From Pseudomonadota bacterium (GTDB taxonomy: Bacteria > Pseudomonadota > Gammaproteobacteria > Burkholderiales > Thiobacillaceae), in NCBI GenBank assembly GCA_021811235.1, contig JAJZPG010000001.1, positions 62,001 through 126,000 of the forward strand: a stretch of DNA of 64,000 bases, written 5' to 3'. The notes beneath the pieces were generated by a model that was not told the DNA's origin, searched no databases, and was given only the letters and a program-made list of their open reading frames with translations. A program made the translations under genes and the position numbers. Shown here one piece after another: positions 1-8,155 of the stretch (positions within the stretch are counted from its first letter, which is position 1; the number at the start of each line of letters is the position of its first letter).

Positions 1-2
1 CC

Positions 3-329
3 CTGCTGCTGCCGCTGTGCGGCGAACCGCGCGTCGCCTACGCCTACGTCCGCTGCGGCCGCGCGCAGGCCTTCGAGGACACCGTGCGCGCAGAGCTGGG
101 CGACCGCGTCGACCTCTACCGCAGCGCAAGCCTCCTGCAGCAGGGCTGGCTGGGGCTGGGCGCCGCGCATCCCGCGCTCGCCGACCGGATCGGCGACTAC
201 GTCCTCATCCCGCGCGGCAACGCCATCCTGCGCGACTGGCTCCAGGGCGAGCCGCGCCACGTCCACATCGGCGTGCACGGCGGAACGAGCGCGCCGGAAA
301 TGCGGGTGCCCCTGATCGTGGCCAGCTGA
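3..329 (+). CDS. Alkaline-phosphatase-superfamily protein, C-terminal part
   Basis: The reading frame is open from the first base of the window to a TGA and its start lies upstream. The C-terminus has the pattern [19 protein letters not shown], which resembles the closing metal-binding HGG and EMxVPLI segment of the alkaline phosphatase superfamily (phosphodiesterase, nucleotide pyrophosphatase and PglZ-like proteins). The exact substrate cannot be told from about 108 residues. A hairpin with a T-run follows the stop directly, so this gene probably ends a transcript. The family call is moderately sure; a specific function is not claimed. Confidence 0.55.
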   Translation: MLLPLCGEPRVAYAYVRCGRAQAFEDTVRAELGDRVDLYRSASLLQQGWLGLGAAHPALADRIGDYVLIPRGNAILRDWLQGEPRHVHIGVHGGTSAPEMRVPLIVAS

Positions 330-332
330 CCG

Positions 333-355
333 GCGGCGGGCAGCCGCGGATTTTT
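333..355 (+). terminator. Intrinsic terminator after the truncated first gene
   Basis: A GCGGC / GCCGC stem with a five-base loop is followed by GGA and five T. The same 5' arm can instead form a longer perfect 12-bp stem (331-342 with 362-373), so two alternative hairpins share one arm. This is seen directly. Whether the switch matters is unknown. Confidence 0.5.
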
Positions 356-621
356 GCCGCCTGCCCGCCGCCGCAGGCCGCCCCCACGGGAGACCCGCGC
401 ATCGCGCCTTGCCAAGGCGGAGCCTGCCCCCCATACTGGTCCGACGAATCGATCTGTTGGTCAGTCTCCTTCCGCTGCCCCTTGCGGGCTTCCTGTCGGC
501 TTTCCTCATCGGCATCCCGTCGCGTCTCCCGGCGCGGCCGCCGCAGTCTCCGCTGCGATCTTTCGCCCCCACCCCGGCGCACGCCCTGTCGCGCCATCGG
601 CCCACCATGAGGAATCACGCC

Positions 622-885
622 ATGTCGAAAGAAGAACTTGTAGAAATGGAAGGCGTCGTCAGCGAAGTGCTGCCGCAAACCCGCTTTCGCGTCACCCTGG
701 ACAACGGCTTCGAAATCACCGCCTACGCCTCCGGCAAGATGCGCAAGCACCGCATCCGCATCCTCGCCGGCGACAAGGTCACCATCGAAATGTCGCCCTA
801 CGACCTGACCAAGGGCCGCATCAACTTCCGCCACAAGGACGCCCACGCCCAGCCGCGGCCGGCCATGCCGAGAAAATACAATTGA
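622..885 (+). CDS. infA: Translation initiation factor IF-1, second-copy type
   Basis: IF-1 is a single OB-fold protein that binds the 30S A site during initiation. The sequence carries the family core, including [18 protein letters not shown] and [15 protein letters not shown]. It is 87 residues against the usual 72, and the excess is a basic, Pro/Arg-rich C-terminal tail. The ATG at 622 is preceded by GAGG at a proper distance; an in-frame ATG at 607 is possible but lacks a good ribosome site. The [13 protein letters not shown] start is typical of the extra infA of betaproteobacteria, distinct from the ribosomal-cluster copy (from memory). A zinc-ribbon gene follows 20 bases later, probably cotranscribed. 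The 292-base leader before it holds no other gene. Confidence 0.9.
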   Translation: MSKEELVEMEGVVSEVLPQTRFRVTLDNGFEITAYASGKMRKHRIRILAGDKVTIEMSPYDLTKGRINFRHKDAHAQPRPAMPRKYN

Positions 886-905
886 TCCGGCAACGGGAGG
901 CTCGC

Positions 906-1193
906 GTGCGTGAAACCGATTCGCCCGCCACCGGCAAGCGCGACGCCATCAAGCCGCACCCCCTCGGCGTCTGCAAGGCCTGCGGCGCCATCACCTACCG
1001 CAGGGAAGCCGTCAACCAGCGCTGCGAGCGCATGCCGCGCGGCCACCGGTGCAGCGGCACCTTTGCCGTCGCCACGCGCGACGCCTGCTGGAAACAATGC
1101 ACGAGCTGCCGCGGCACCGGAAAACTGGGCGCCCTGCCCTGCACCTACTGCCGCGGCATCGGCTGGAACCTGGCCAAACCCTGGAGTCTCTGA
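906..1193 (+). CDS. Small zinc-ribbon protein cotranscribed with infA2
   Basis: This is a 95-residue cytosolic protein. It has a first CKAC knuckle, a second cysteine pair around CERMPRGHRC, and then two DnaJ-like CxxCxGxG knuckles (CTSCRGTG and CTYCRGIG), suggesting two zinc sites. The start is GTG at 906 because GGGAGG lies five bases upstream; no in-frame ATG exists nearby. The gene follows infA2 closely on the same strand, so a role in RNA or translation is a reasonable guess, but the sequence gives no catalytic motif. The protein itself was not recognised by name. Confidence 0.75.
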   Translation: MRETDSPATGKRDAIKPHPLGVCKACGAITYRREAVNQRCERMPRGHRCSGTFAVATRDACWKQCTSCRGTGKLGALPCTYCRGIGWNLAKPWSL

Positions 1194-1231
1194 GCACCGC
1201 GCCGCATCGGGCATAGGGGGCCGCTGCCGGA

Positions 1232-1480
1232 TTACGGTTTGCGGCCCGGCTCGGCGCAGCGGATGATCGCCGCGTTGCGCTTCAGGTCGAGACAATGGCG
1301 CATGTCGGCGCCCTGCCGCCGGACCGCCTTGCGCATCTTGGCCCGCTCCTCGACCCGCACCTGCTCCTGCACCGCAGCCGGCCCGGCCGCGCCGGTCGCC
1401 GCCGGTTGCGCGCCTTCCTGGGCCATCGCGCCGCCCGCCGCGTCCAGCAGCAGGATCATCCAGCCGATTGTCGTTTTCAT
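1232..1480 (-). CDS. Small exported protein of unknown function
   Basis: This is 82 residues with an N-terminal hydrophobic stretch ending in GGAMA-QEG, a fair signal peptidase I site. It is followed by an Ala/Pro/Gln-rich segment and a charged C-terminal half with two cysteines (RHC and IRC) that could form one disulfide in the periplasm. AGGAG lies six bases before the ATG, which supports the start. It sits just downstream of the MOSC gene on the same strand. No family was recognised. Confidence 0.6.
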   Translation of the reverse strand: MKTTIGWMILLLDAAGGAMAQEGAQPAATGAAGPAAVQEQVRVEERAKMRKAVRRQGADMRHCLDLKRNAAIIRCAEPGRKP

Positions 1481-1501
1481 GATGCGCTCCTGTGGACATG
1501 C

Positions 1502-2077
<576 letters not shown>

Positions 2078-2110
2078 GCCTGCGCGTGCTCCATCCTGTC
2101 GGTCACGGCC

Positions 2111-3619
2111 TCACCTGGACTGCGGCAACAGCGATTCCACGGTGACCTGATTCGCCTCCATCCAGCCGGACAAGCGCGTGTCCTTCCGGAGCAAACTGAC
2201 CAGATCCGGCCACACCCTCAATGCGACGCGGAGATCAGCCAGGATGCGTTCCTTCGTCTCGGCGTCCTTGCGCGCGGGGTCGGCCAGGCATTTGGCGCGT
2301 ACGTACTCGGCTAGCACATAACCATGGGCGTCCGCCGAGCCGCGCAACTCGGTGGCTTTGTTCAGTGCCGCGATGGCATCCTCGTACCTTGGTGGGTCGG
2401 ACTCGGCCAGGGCAAAGCCGAGCTGGGCGAAATTCTGGAAATAGGGCGCTTTCCCGGGTCTGTCGTCGGTGGCGACGAGGGCGCGAAAGACGGGGATGGT
2501 GCGCTCCATTTTCTTCTTATGTTCCGAGTCGCGCCAATTTTCTGAGCGTGCCCTTTTTGCCAGCTGGTAGATATGCGTCCGGTAGATATCGCTCGTCCCG
2601 CGCAACGCCTTGTCGAGCTCAGCCTGCGGCACGTCCCCGGATTCGAGCTGTTTCTCCGTCAATCGAAGCGCCTCGTAGTCGGTGGCCATCTGCGCCTGCG
2701 CCATGCTTTGCAAATCCGACACGATCTCGTTCTTGATCTCGGCGATGGCTTCCGCATCGGTCAACGCCCTGCCCAGATAAAGACGCGCCCATAGATAGCT
2801 CATGAGGAATCCGCACGTCGTGAAATAGATCAGCAGCGCGGTGGCGAATACCCCGCTGGTTTCGAACCCTCCCAGGCCGGGGATGGCAAAGTCTGCGAAC
2901 CGGGCCAGCGCCGAGGGCAGCGACGACAGCTGGGTGAGTCCCACCCCGACGAGGATCTTGGTCAACCAGTCGGAGATCTGCTCGAGGCTGGTATTGGGGC
3001 CATAAGCGATACGCGCAGGGGTGGCCTGTGCGTTACTCGCCGGTGCCGCACCGGTCGTCGCGGGAGCCCCCGGCGCGGGAGGGGGCGGACTGGCTGGAGC
3101 CGTCGGCTCCCCCATGCCTTGCTGCTGCAGCGAACGAGGAATCCCGAACAGAAAACCGATGAGCATACCGGCCAGCATTGCCGACCCCGAGAGGAGCAGG
3201 CCCGTCCCCATCACCGACAAGGCCCGGCCCAGGCGCGACGGCGAAGCAGTACCGACAGGCGGCGCTGCCGATTCGGACGCTTTGCCCGCAGAGACGGCGT
3301 CTGGCCTGGAAACGGTCGTTCCGACTTTGCTGCCTGCCGCACCCGGCGTGGCTGGGGCCTTCTGCGCCTGCTTGTCCGCTGCAGCCGGCTGGGCCGGCAA
3401 GGACGCGGAGCCTGGAGGTGGTGCGGCGGGTGCAGCGGTCGCCGGAGCCGGCGGCTTGACCGCAGCCTGAATGAAAAACGCCTGCGTCGAATAGATCACC
3501 ACCACCAGGATGCCCGCCAAGACACCGTAGGCCAGCATCCGGATCACGGCTTCGGGCAGAATGGGTGCAGGTTGTTTCTTATGCACGGGCTGAATGGGTT
3601 CAGGTTGCTTCTTTTGCAT
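2111..3619 (-). CDS. Membrane protein with TPR-like tail, third gene of a lipoprotein operon
   Basis: This is 502 residues from the ATG at 3619, which has GGGAGG upstream; a TTG 18 bases earlier is less likely. A first membrane helix lies near residues 27-50. A long Ala/Pro-rich linker follows, then a second helix near 135-160, another Pro/Ala linker, the block NTSLEQISDWLTKILVGVG, and a third helix near 250-275. The cytosolic C-terminal half is charged and helical and includes a TPR-like stretch (NFAQLGFALAES to AEYVRAKCL). The NTSLEQISDWLTKI block recurs in uncharacterised bacterial membrane proteins (from memory); no function is assigned. It forms an operon with the helical protein and lipoprotein upstream. 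Confidence 0.7.
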   Translation of the reverse strand: MQKKQPEPIQPVHKKQPAPILPEAVIRMLAYGVLAGILVVVIYSTQAFFIQAAVKPPAPATAAPAAPPPGSASLPAQPAAADKQAQKAPATPGAAGSKVGTTVSRPDAVSAGKASESAAPPVGTASPSRLGRALSVMGTGLLLSGSAMLAGMLIGFLFGIPRSLQQQGMGEPTAPASPPPPAPGAPATTGAAPASNAQATPARIAYGPNTSLEQISDWLTKILVGVGLTQLSSLPSALARFADFAIPGLGGFETSGVFATALLIYFTTCGFLMSYLWARLYLGRALTDAEAIAEIKNEIVSDLQSMAQAQMATDYEALRLTEKQLESGDVPQAELDKALRGTSDIYRTHIYQLAKRARSENWRDSEHKKKMERTIPVFRALVATDDRPGKAPYFQNFAQLGFALAESDPPRYEDAIAALNKATELRGSADAHGYVLAEYVRAKCLADPARKDAETKERILADLRVALRVWPDLVSLLRKDTRLSGWMEANQVTVESLLPQSR

Positions 3620-3651
3620 GTTTAGCCCTCCCGACAACGCGGCCGCCAGCT

Positions 3652-3945
3652 TTACACCCGAACCACGATGAAACTGATGAGCTTGCCGATCGCGATGAGC
3701 ATCTCCATCGTATGGGCCGCCTCGTCGACCAGCTTCTGCAGCCGCTTGATCTCCTTGAGATCGCTCTCGGTGGTGATGATCCCGATCATCAGCAGCTTGG
3801 CCTGGTAACGTGCGTATTCCTCCAGCAGTTGCTTCAGCGCCGGATAGACCGCCATCTGTTCGTTGAGCGGCAGCGCGCGGTACTTCACCTGCAAGTCCGT
3901 GATCTGATTGCCTATCCGTTTCAGCATTTCTGCATCGTTGTCCAT
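3652..3945 (-). CDS. Small helical protein, second gene of the lipoprotein operon
   Basis: This is 97 residues from the ATG at 3945, chosen because GAGGAG sits six bases before it; an in-frame start 30 bases earlier would overlap the upstream gene. It is almost entirely predicted helix with heptad-like spacing (MLKRIGNQITDLQVKYR, KQLLEEYARYQAKLL), and it ends in a hydrophobic stretch (MLIAIGKLISFIVVRV) that could touch the membrane. It lies between the lipoprotein and the three-helix membrane protein, so it may bridge them. No family was recognised. Confidence 0.65.
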   Translation of the reverse strand: MDNDAEMLKRIGNQITDLQVKYRALPLNEQMAVYPALKQLLEEYARYQAKLLMIGIITTESDLKEIKRLQKLVDEAAHTMEMLIAIGKLISFIVVRV

Positions 3946-3958
3946 CTTGATCTCCTCG

Positions 3959-4840
3959 TCATTCGTTGCGGGCAATGGGCTGGGCGAGCAGCGGCTTCAG
4001 GACGGGATCGTCCTCCCAGGCGCGGGTCGTGCCCTGCAGTCGTGCCAGGTTGCGCTTGATCGATTGCGAATCGGGGCTGATGCGCCCAGCCAGGACGAGC
4101 GCATCGTTCAATGAATGGAGCACATCCCGCAGCGAAAGCTGGCCGTAGTTCCTGGCCAGACCAATCACTGTGTTGCCGACCTCGGCGGCCTGCAGGAGGC
4201 TCGCGCCGGCTTCCGCCCGCCTCTGCTGCTCGCGGGTGGAAAGCTCCAGCATGGCCCCGGCCGCCTGGCGCAACGCCTTGTCCCGTTTGGCGCCGGGCGG
4301 CAGGTTCCGTGCCGCATTGGTGGCTTCGATGATTTCAATCCGGCGCGGGTTGTCGACGATGCGGAGCGTGCCCGCATCGATCTGCGCCACGAGGTTCAGC
4401 AGCGACTGGTTCATGCGGACGGCAATCGGAATCGCCTCTTTCACCGCGTCCTGCGCGAGATAGCTTCCTTGCGGCAGCCTGTCGAAGATGGCGGAAAAGG
4501 CGATGACGTTATCGCGCAACGGGTTCAGCGGTTGGGTTGCGATATCCGCGGTGCGTGCCAGCTCGGTTTCGCCGGTGAGCAAGTGATCCAGCGTGCCCGC
4601 ATCGAGCGGACGGGTCAGGGTGTCCAGGTCGTCGGCCAGCTGGTCGGAGGTGCGGGCCGGCATCGCCGTCGCTGCGCGCAGACCATCGGATGCGAGCCCC
4701 AGCGCCCGGACCGCCTGGTCGCGATATTGAAGCGCAGCGGACTGCAGCGCCAGCGCCTTGTCCTCCGTGCAGCCGGCAAGCGCAAACAAGAGCGCAAGAC
4801 AGAACAACCCAGACCAGGATCCTGGAATGCGATGACGCAT
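3959..4840 (-). CDS. Lipoprotein of unknown function
   Basis: This is 293 residues. A signal peptide ends in the lipobox LAGC, with the lipidated cysteine at residue 24, so the mature protein is anchored in the outer or inner membrane. The rest is helical and Ala/Leu-rich with many charged residues and no recognised domain. GGGGAGG precedes the ATG. It heads a three-gene run with 13 and 32 bases between genes, so the three products probably act together at the envelope. Confidence 0.75.
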   Translation of the reverse strand: MRHRIPGSWSGLFCLALLFALAGCTEDKALALQSAALQYRDQAVRALGLASDGLRAATAMPARTSDQLADDLDTLTRPLDAGTLDHLLTGETELARTADIATQPLNPLRDNVIAFSAIFDRLPQGSYLAQDAVKEAIPIAVRMNQSLLNLVAQIDAGTLRIVDNPRRIEIIEATNAARNLPPGAKRDKALRQAAGAMLELSTREQQRRAEAGASLLQAAEVGNTVIGLARNYGQLSLRDVLHSLNDALVLAGRISPDSQSIKRNLARLQGTTRAWEDDPVLKPLLAQPIARNE

Positions 4841-4987
4841 GACTGACCTCCCCTTCCCTATCAGTGATTGATTGGTATCGAGTCAGGAAGCCATCCGCTA
4901 ATTATGGTTTTTGTGTTTATAGCCCAAAACCACTACGTGAACCACCTTGGACGCTGCGCAGGAAACGCATCCTCTCCGCCCAAGGCG

Positions 4988-5083
4988 TCAGGCGCCATCC
5001 AGCCGCTGGATCAGCCAGACCACCCCGCCGGCAACGGCCAGGCAGATCAGGCAGGCGAGGAGGATCTTGGCGAACTTCGGCAT
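4988..5083 (-). CDS. Possible 31-residue single-pass membrane peptide
   Basis: A short open frame starts with ATG 21 bases after the stop of the nitroreductase-like gene. It reads MPKFAKILLACLICLAVAGG, then GVVWLIQRLDGA. That is a positively charged start, one strong membrane helix and a short polar end, the shape of many genuine small membrane proteins. No strong Shine-Dalgarno is seen, so translation may depend on coupling to the gene before it. It is too short to prove by composition alone. Confidence 0.4.
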   Translation of the reverse strand: MPKFAKILLACLICLAVAGGVVWLIQRLDGA

Positions 5084-5104
5084 CTGCCGGGATTATCCGG
5101 AGGC

Positions 5105-5752
5105 TTATCGGGTGGCGGCAGGATAGCCCACCGATTGCGACAGGATGATGCGCTGATGCTTGCCCAGCCCCAGCGCGGCGCCCAGCGCCTCGCGGTCGAC
5201 CAGGCCGCGCACCACCACGGCGAGGCCGGCCGACGCGCAATAGAGATAGACGTTCTGGGCGATGAAGCCGGTGTCGGTCGCGCTGTAGAACGCCTTGTCG
5301 GCGGCGCCGGCTTCGCCCATGCGGTCGAAGTCGGCCACGTACACCAGGTTCAGCGGCGCGGCGGCCACGAAGTCCTGCACCCCGGTCAGCGGGCGCAGAT
5401 CACCCGCCGCCACCTTGATCAGACTGTGCGTCGGCGGATCGTAGCGATACGCGCCGTCCGCCGTCACCGCGATCACATCGATCTCGCGCCAGTCGTGCGC
5501 CGAAGGCGCAGTGCGCTGGCCGGTGTCCGGCCGGTTCACCCCGCTGGCCGCCCACAAGAGATCGGCCAGCACCTGCGGCGGCAGCGGCTTGCCGGCGAAC
5601 TCGCGCGTCGAATGCCGCGCCTTCAGGGCCTGCATCAAGGGCATGCCGCCTGCCGTCCCGGGCGGCGGCAACTTGATCGCTCTGGTTTCCTGCGCCTGTC
5701 CCGTTCCCATCGCACCCATCATCAACACCCCCACGATCCGCCATCCTCTCAT
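5105..5752 (-). CDS. Exported nitroreductase / SagB-like oxidoreductase
   Basis: This is 215 residues with a cleavable signal (GTGQA-QET) followed by one FMN-dependent nitroreductase fold. The motifs ARHSTREF (phosphate and flavin contact), LLWAASGVNRPDTGQRTAPS and the C-terminal SQSVGYPA match the SagB/ThcOx branch. That branch oxidises azolines in peptide maturation or reduces small molecules. Export by a signal peptide is unusual for a flavin enzyme and may mean a periplasmic protein loaded through Tat or with covalent help; no twin-arginine motif is visible. No azoline-forming partner lies nearby, so the substrate is open. Confidence 0.8.
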   Translation of the reverse strand: MRGWRIVGVLMMGAMGTGQAQETRAIKLPPPGTAGGMPLMQALKARHSTREFAGKPLPPQVLADLLWAASGVNRPDTGQRTAPSAHDWREIDVIAVTADGAYRYDPPTHSLIKVAAGDLRPLTGVQDFVAAAPLNLVYVADFDRMGEAGAADKAFYSATDTGFIAQNVYLYCASAGLAVVVRGLVDREALGAALGLGKHQRIILSQSVGYPAATR

Positions 5753-5805
5753 CCCGGTCTCCCTTGCAGAGAACGCGCTGCCCTTCTCAATCTAGACCCT
5801 TCCGC

Positions 5806-5830
5806 GCCGTTCGGCCTGGGTCCTTCGACC
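5806..5830. repeat. Dispersed intergenic repeat, copy 1
   Basis: GCCGTTCGGCCTGGGTCCTTCGAC on this strand is the reverse complement of a sequence very like the one at 15447-15472 (GAAGGGCTCAGGCCGAACGGC). Both lie between genes. Such CCTTCGA / GAACGGC repeats are common between proteobacterial genes (from memory). Confidence 0.5.
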
Positions 5831-5966
5831 ATGTTCACGACAGGCCGGCGAAGACGCGCTCGCCATGCCTGTCTCGACGCACTCGACACGAACGGCTGGA
5901 TGAATCTCCGTCGATCCGCGCAAAACCTTCTACGTTTAAATCAAACCGGCTTCCGAGGAGAGTGAA

Positions 5967-6245
5967 ATGGCAGTTGTGAATATTGGTCACTACTACGCCG
6001 AGTGGATGCCCTCCGGCTCGCCCGACAAGCCCGGCCGCGGCCGCATCATCCTGCGCAGCGCAACCCGCCTCACCGAGCTGTTCCGCCTCACCAACCTGGG
6101 TTCCGAGGATTACCGCAACCTGCTCCACATGCTGCAGACCGAAAAGCCGGTGTTCTGGGACAGCGAGGCGGGCTGGCTGCGGACCGCGCATCCGCAGATG
6201 CACGATGCCGAGCCGGTGGGAGAGCAGGAAGGCAATCAGGCCTGA
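5967..6245 (+). CDS. Conserved-looking 92-residue protein of unknown function
   Basis: This is a soluble protein with no signal peptide. AGGAG lies seven bases before the ATG and the frame keeps coding character to the stop. It contains a compact alpha/beta-like core (GRGRIILRSATRLTELFRLT) and a tryptophan-rich patch (VFWDSEAGWLRTAHP). It stands alone between a divergent nitroreductase-like gene and a 282-base gap, with its promoter in the 214 bases upstream. It was not recognised. Confidence 0.65.
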   Translation: MAVVNIGHYYAEWMPSGSPDKPGRGRIILRSATRLTELFRLTNLGSEDYRNLLHMLQTEKPVFWDSEAGWLRTAHPQMHDAEPVGEQEGNQA

Positions 6246-6460
6246 GTGCGTCCTGCCCGGCCGCGTCGGGGGCCGACATGGTCCCTGGCCGAGCCTGCGT
6301 GGGTCCGTCCGCCGCGCGGCCAGCGATCTCCACGAAGGGGGCGCTGCTACCGCAGCGGGCGACGGCGCGCCTGCCCCCAAGGAAATCCGGAACACGTCCA
6401 CGCCGGAATCCAGTCCAGTCAAGCACCTGGACGCCGGTGTTCAGCCGCAAGGGTCAGGCC

Positions 6461-6510
6461 GCGGTTGTAAAACAGCTCAAGCTGTAACAACCGCGCACCG
6501 CCGGGGTGCG
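6461..6510. terminator. Two adjacent hairpins in the gap 6246-6527
   Basis: The first hairpin has arms GCGGTTGT and ACAACCGC, with a second inner pair ACAGCT / AGCTGT. The second hairpin is CGCACC-GCC-GGGGTGCG. There is no clear T-run. They sit between convergent genes and probably end transcripts from one or both sides. The rest of the gap shows nothing coding. Confidence 0.5.
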
Positions 6511-6527
6511 ATTTGTTCAGGGGCGCC

Positions 6528-7589
6528 CTAAGGCGTCACGGTCAGCTTGCGCAGGCTACGTGAGATCGCATTTGACAGCCCGGAGCCCTGTCTGGCGATG
6601 CTGCTTTCGTTCACCGCCTTGAGGACCGCCGCGGTTTCGTTCACCGTGATGCGACTGTCCTCGGTTTCGGGCCCGCTGGCCAGATTGGTTACGCAGCCCT
6701 CGAGCGCCTTGGTTGGAAACTCCACGGTCCTGTAATCCTTGTGGTCGTTCCAGCGCTCGACCAGGCCGGTGTCGAACTCCTCCAGCACCGTCGCCAGAAA
6801 TGCGCGATACCGCTCGCAGGCGGCATCCGAGTATTTCGGCTGCATGGCGGCGATCCCGTGCCACACCTGCCTGAGTTGTTCCGCTTCGACGAAATCGATG
6901 TCGTCGACAAGTGCCGTGACGTCCGCGACCCCTCGCGGAATCGCCTTCTTCAATACCCCTGCCCCTTCCTTCAACCCGGCCTGGGTCCGCAGAAAGTTCC
7001 TAACGCGCAGCACGTCGTCACTGGGCACCAGGTTCGCCTTCCTTCCGAGTTCACGTGCGATTTCCAGGTACTTGAACATCACCTGGGCGTCGTACACGAA
7101 GAATTTTCGGCCGCCCTCGATCGCATCGAGGCGGCGCTTCGCGATGTACCCGGCCTCCTGATAGAGCTGGAACAAGGCCTGGACACGCACTTCGCCGCCC
7201 TTGCCGATCTTCATCGAGAAGATTTCGCGAACGCGGCCGACCGTATCGCGAACCTGCACGGCATGCAGCGTCACCCTGACCGGGCTGGCACTGGCATAGG
7301 GAACGCGGACCTGGACCGGTTCGCAGTAATACGAAGCAGGGGTCGTATCCAGCGCCAGCTGGACGGCACCGAACACCCGCTGGTGATTGACCAGGGTGTA
7401 CGACCAGCGCCCTGCGTCGACTTCCTCGAGCTTGAGGTCCGACGACCTGACCCGGGCCACGGGCGACGCCAGTTCGCCGCGGGCAGGATAGACGGTCACC
7501 TGCGCCCGCAGCTCGTGCACTTCGGCGGCGCATCCCGAGGCGAACGCCAGCCCCGCGGCCAACCACACAAGCGATGAACCTGTTCTCAT
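6528..7589 (-). CDS. Exported protein of the patatin operon
   Basis: This is 353 residues. The N-terminus is a signal sequence ending AFASGC, a weak lipobox, so it is probably a lipoprotein. The first half looks beta-rich (VTVYPARGELASPVARVRSS, then YYCEPVQVRVPYASASPVRV); the second half is helical and charged. Its ATG overlaps the stop of the membrane protein upstream by four bases, so translation is coupled. It is the last gene of the three-gene patatin run. No family was recognised; a role sensing or shaping the envelope around the phospholipase is only inferred. Confidence 0.7.
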   Translation of the reverse strand: MRTGSSLVWLAAGLAFASGCAAEVHELRAQVTVYPARGELASPVARVRSSDLKLEEVDAGRWSYTLVNHQRVFGAVQLALDTTPASYYCEPVQVRVPYASASPVRVTLHAVQVRDTVGRVREIFSMKIGKGGEVRVQALFQLYQEAGYIAKRRLDAIEGGRKFFVYDAQVMFKYLEIARELGRKANLVPSDDVLRVRNFLRTQAGLKEGAGVLKKAIPRGVADVTALVDDIDFVEAEQLRQVWHGIAAMQPKYSDAACERYRAFLATVLEEFDTGLVERWNDHKDYRTVEFPTKALEGCVTNLASGPETEDSRITVNETAAVLKAVNESSIARQGSGLSNAISRSLRKLTVTP

Positions 7590-8086
7590 GTCGACACCTT
7601 CGTGGCGAGCAAGGCCGCCAGATAGAACACTGCAATCCTGATCGCGGCCTTCGCCCAGTCCTGCACATGTGTAAGGCCGTCGCTGCCCAGCGCGTGGCCG
7701 TCCTTCCAGGCGGCGGGGTCCAGGCCCAGGTATGCCGCGGTGGACACCAGCAGCACGAGCAGGAACGCCAAGGTGAGCCCCCTGCCGAAGGGATTCAGCC
7801 GGCGCGGCGCGCTGGTCTGGCTGAAGCATACCGGTGTCACCATGAGCGGGATCGCACTCGCCAGGATGGCCACGAGGTTCAGAAACTCGCTCAGCTTTTC
7901 CCCGGACAGCCGCGGCAGCCAGGTGGCGAGAAGAACCAGCGTATCCGCCCCCGGTCCGGTCTGGCCCTCCGCATACCAATCCACCACGATCGCCATCGCC
8001 AGCAGACTGACGAGGCCAAGCACGACGGTCAGCGTCGCCAGGACGACCTTGCTCAAACGGCGAACAAATGGATCATCGAAATTCAC
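7586..8086 (-). CDS. Small polytopic membrane protein of the patatin operon
   Basis: This is 166 residues with four hydrophobic segments (about residues 15-36, 65-85, 102-120 and 146-162), a short cytosolic N-terminus (MNFDDPFVRRLSK) and an acidic loop before the last helix. It lies 69 bases after the patatin gene, and its end overlaps the start of the exported-protein gene by four bases. The fused operon order suggests it links the patatin to the envelope. No known family was recognised. Confidence 0.7.
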   Translation of the reverse strand: MNFDDPFVRRLSKVVLATLTVVLGLVSLLAMAIVVDWYAEGQTGPGADTLVLLATWLPRLSGEKLSEFLNLVAILASAIPLMVTPVCFSQTSAPRRLNPFGRGLTLAFLLVLLVSTAAYLGLDPAAWKDGHALGSDGLTHVQDWAKAAIRIAVFYLAALLATKVST

Positions 8087-8155
8087 CCGCCCCCCCTGCT
8101 TATCGTCCTGTTGCGATTGAGAATAGCACTGGCCCCATGCCCGTCAATGACGGCC

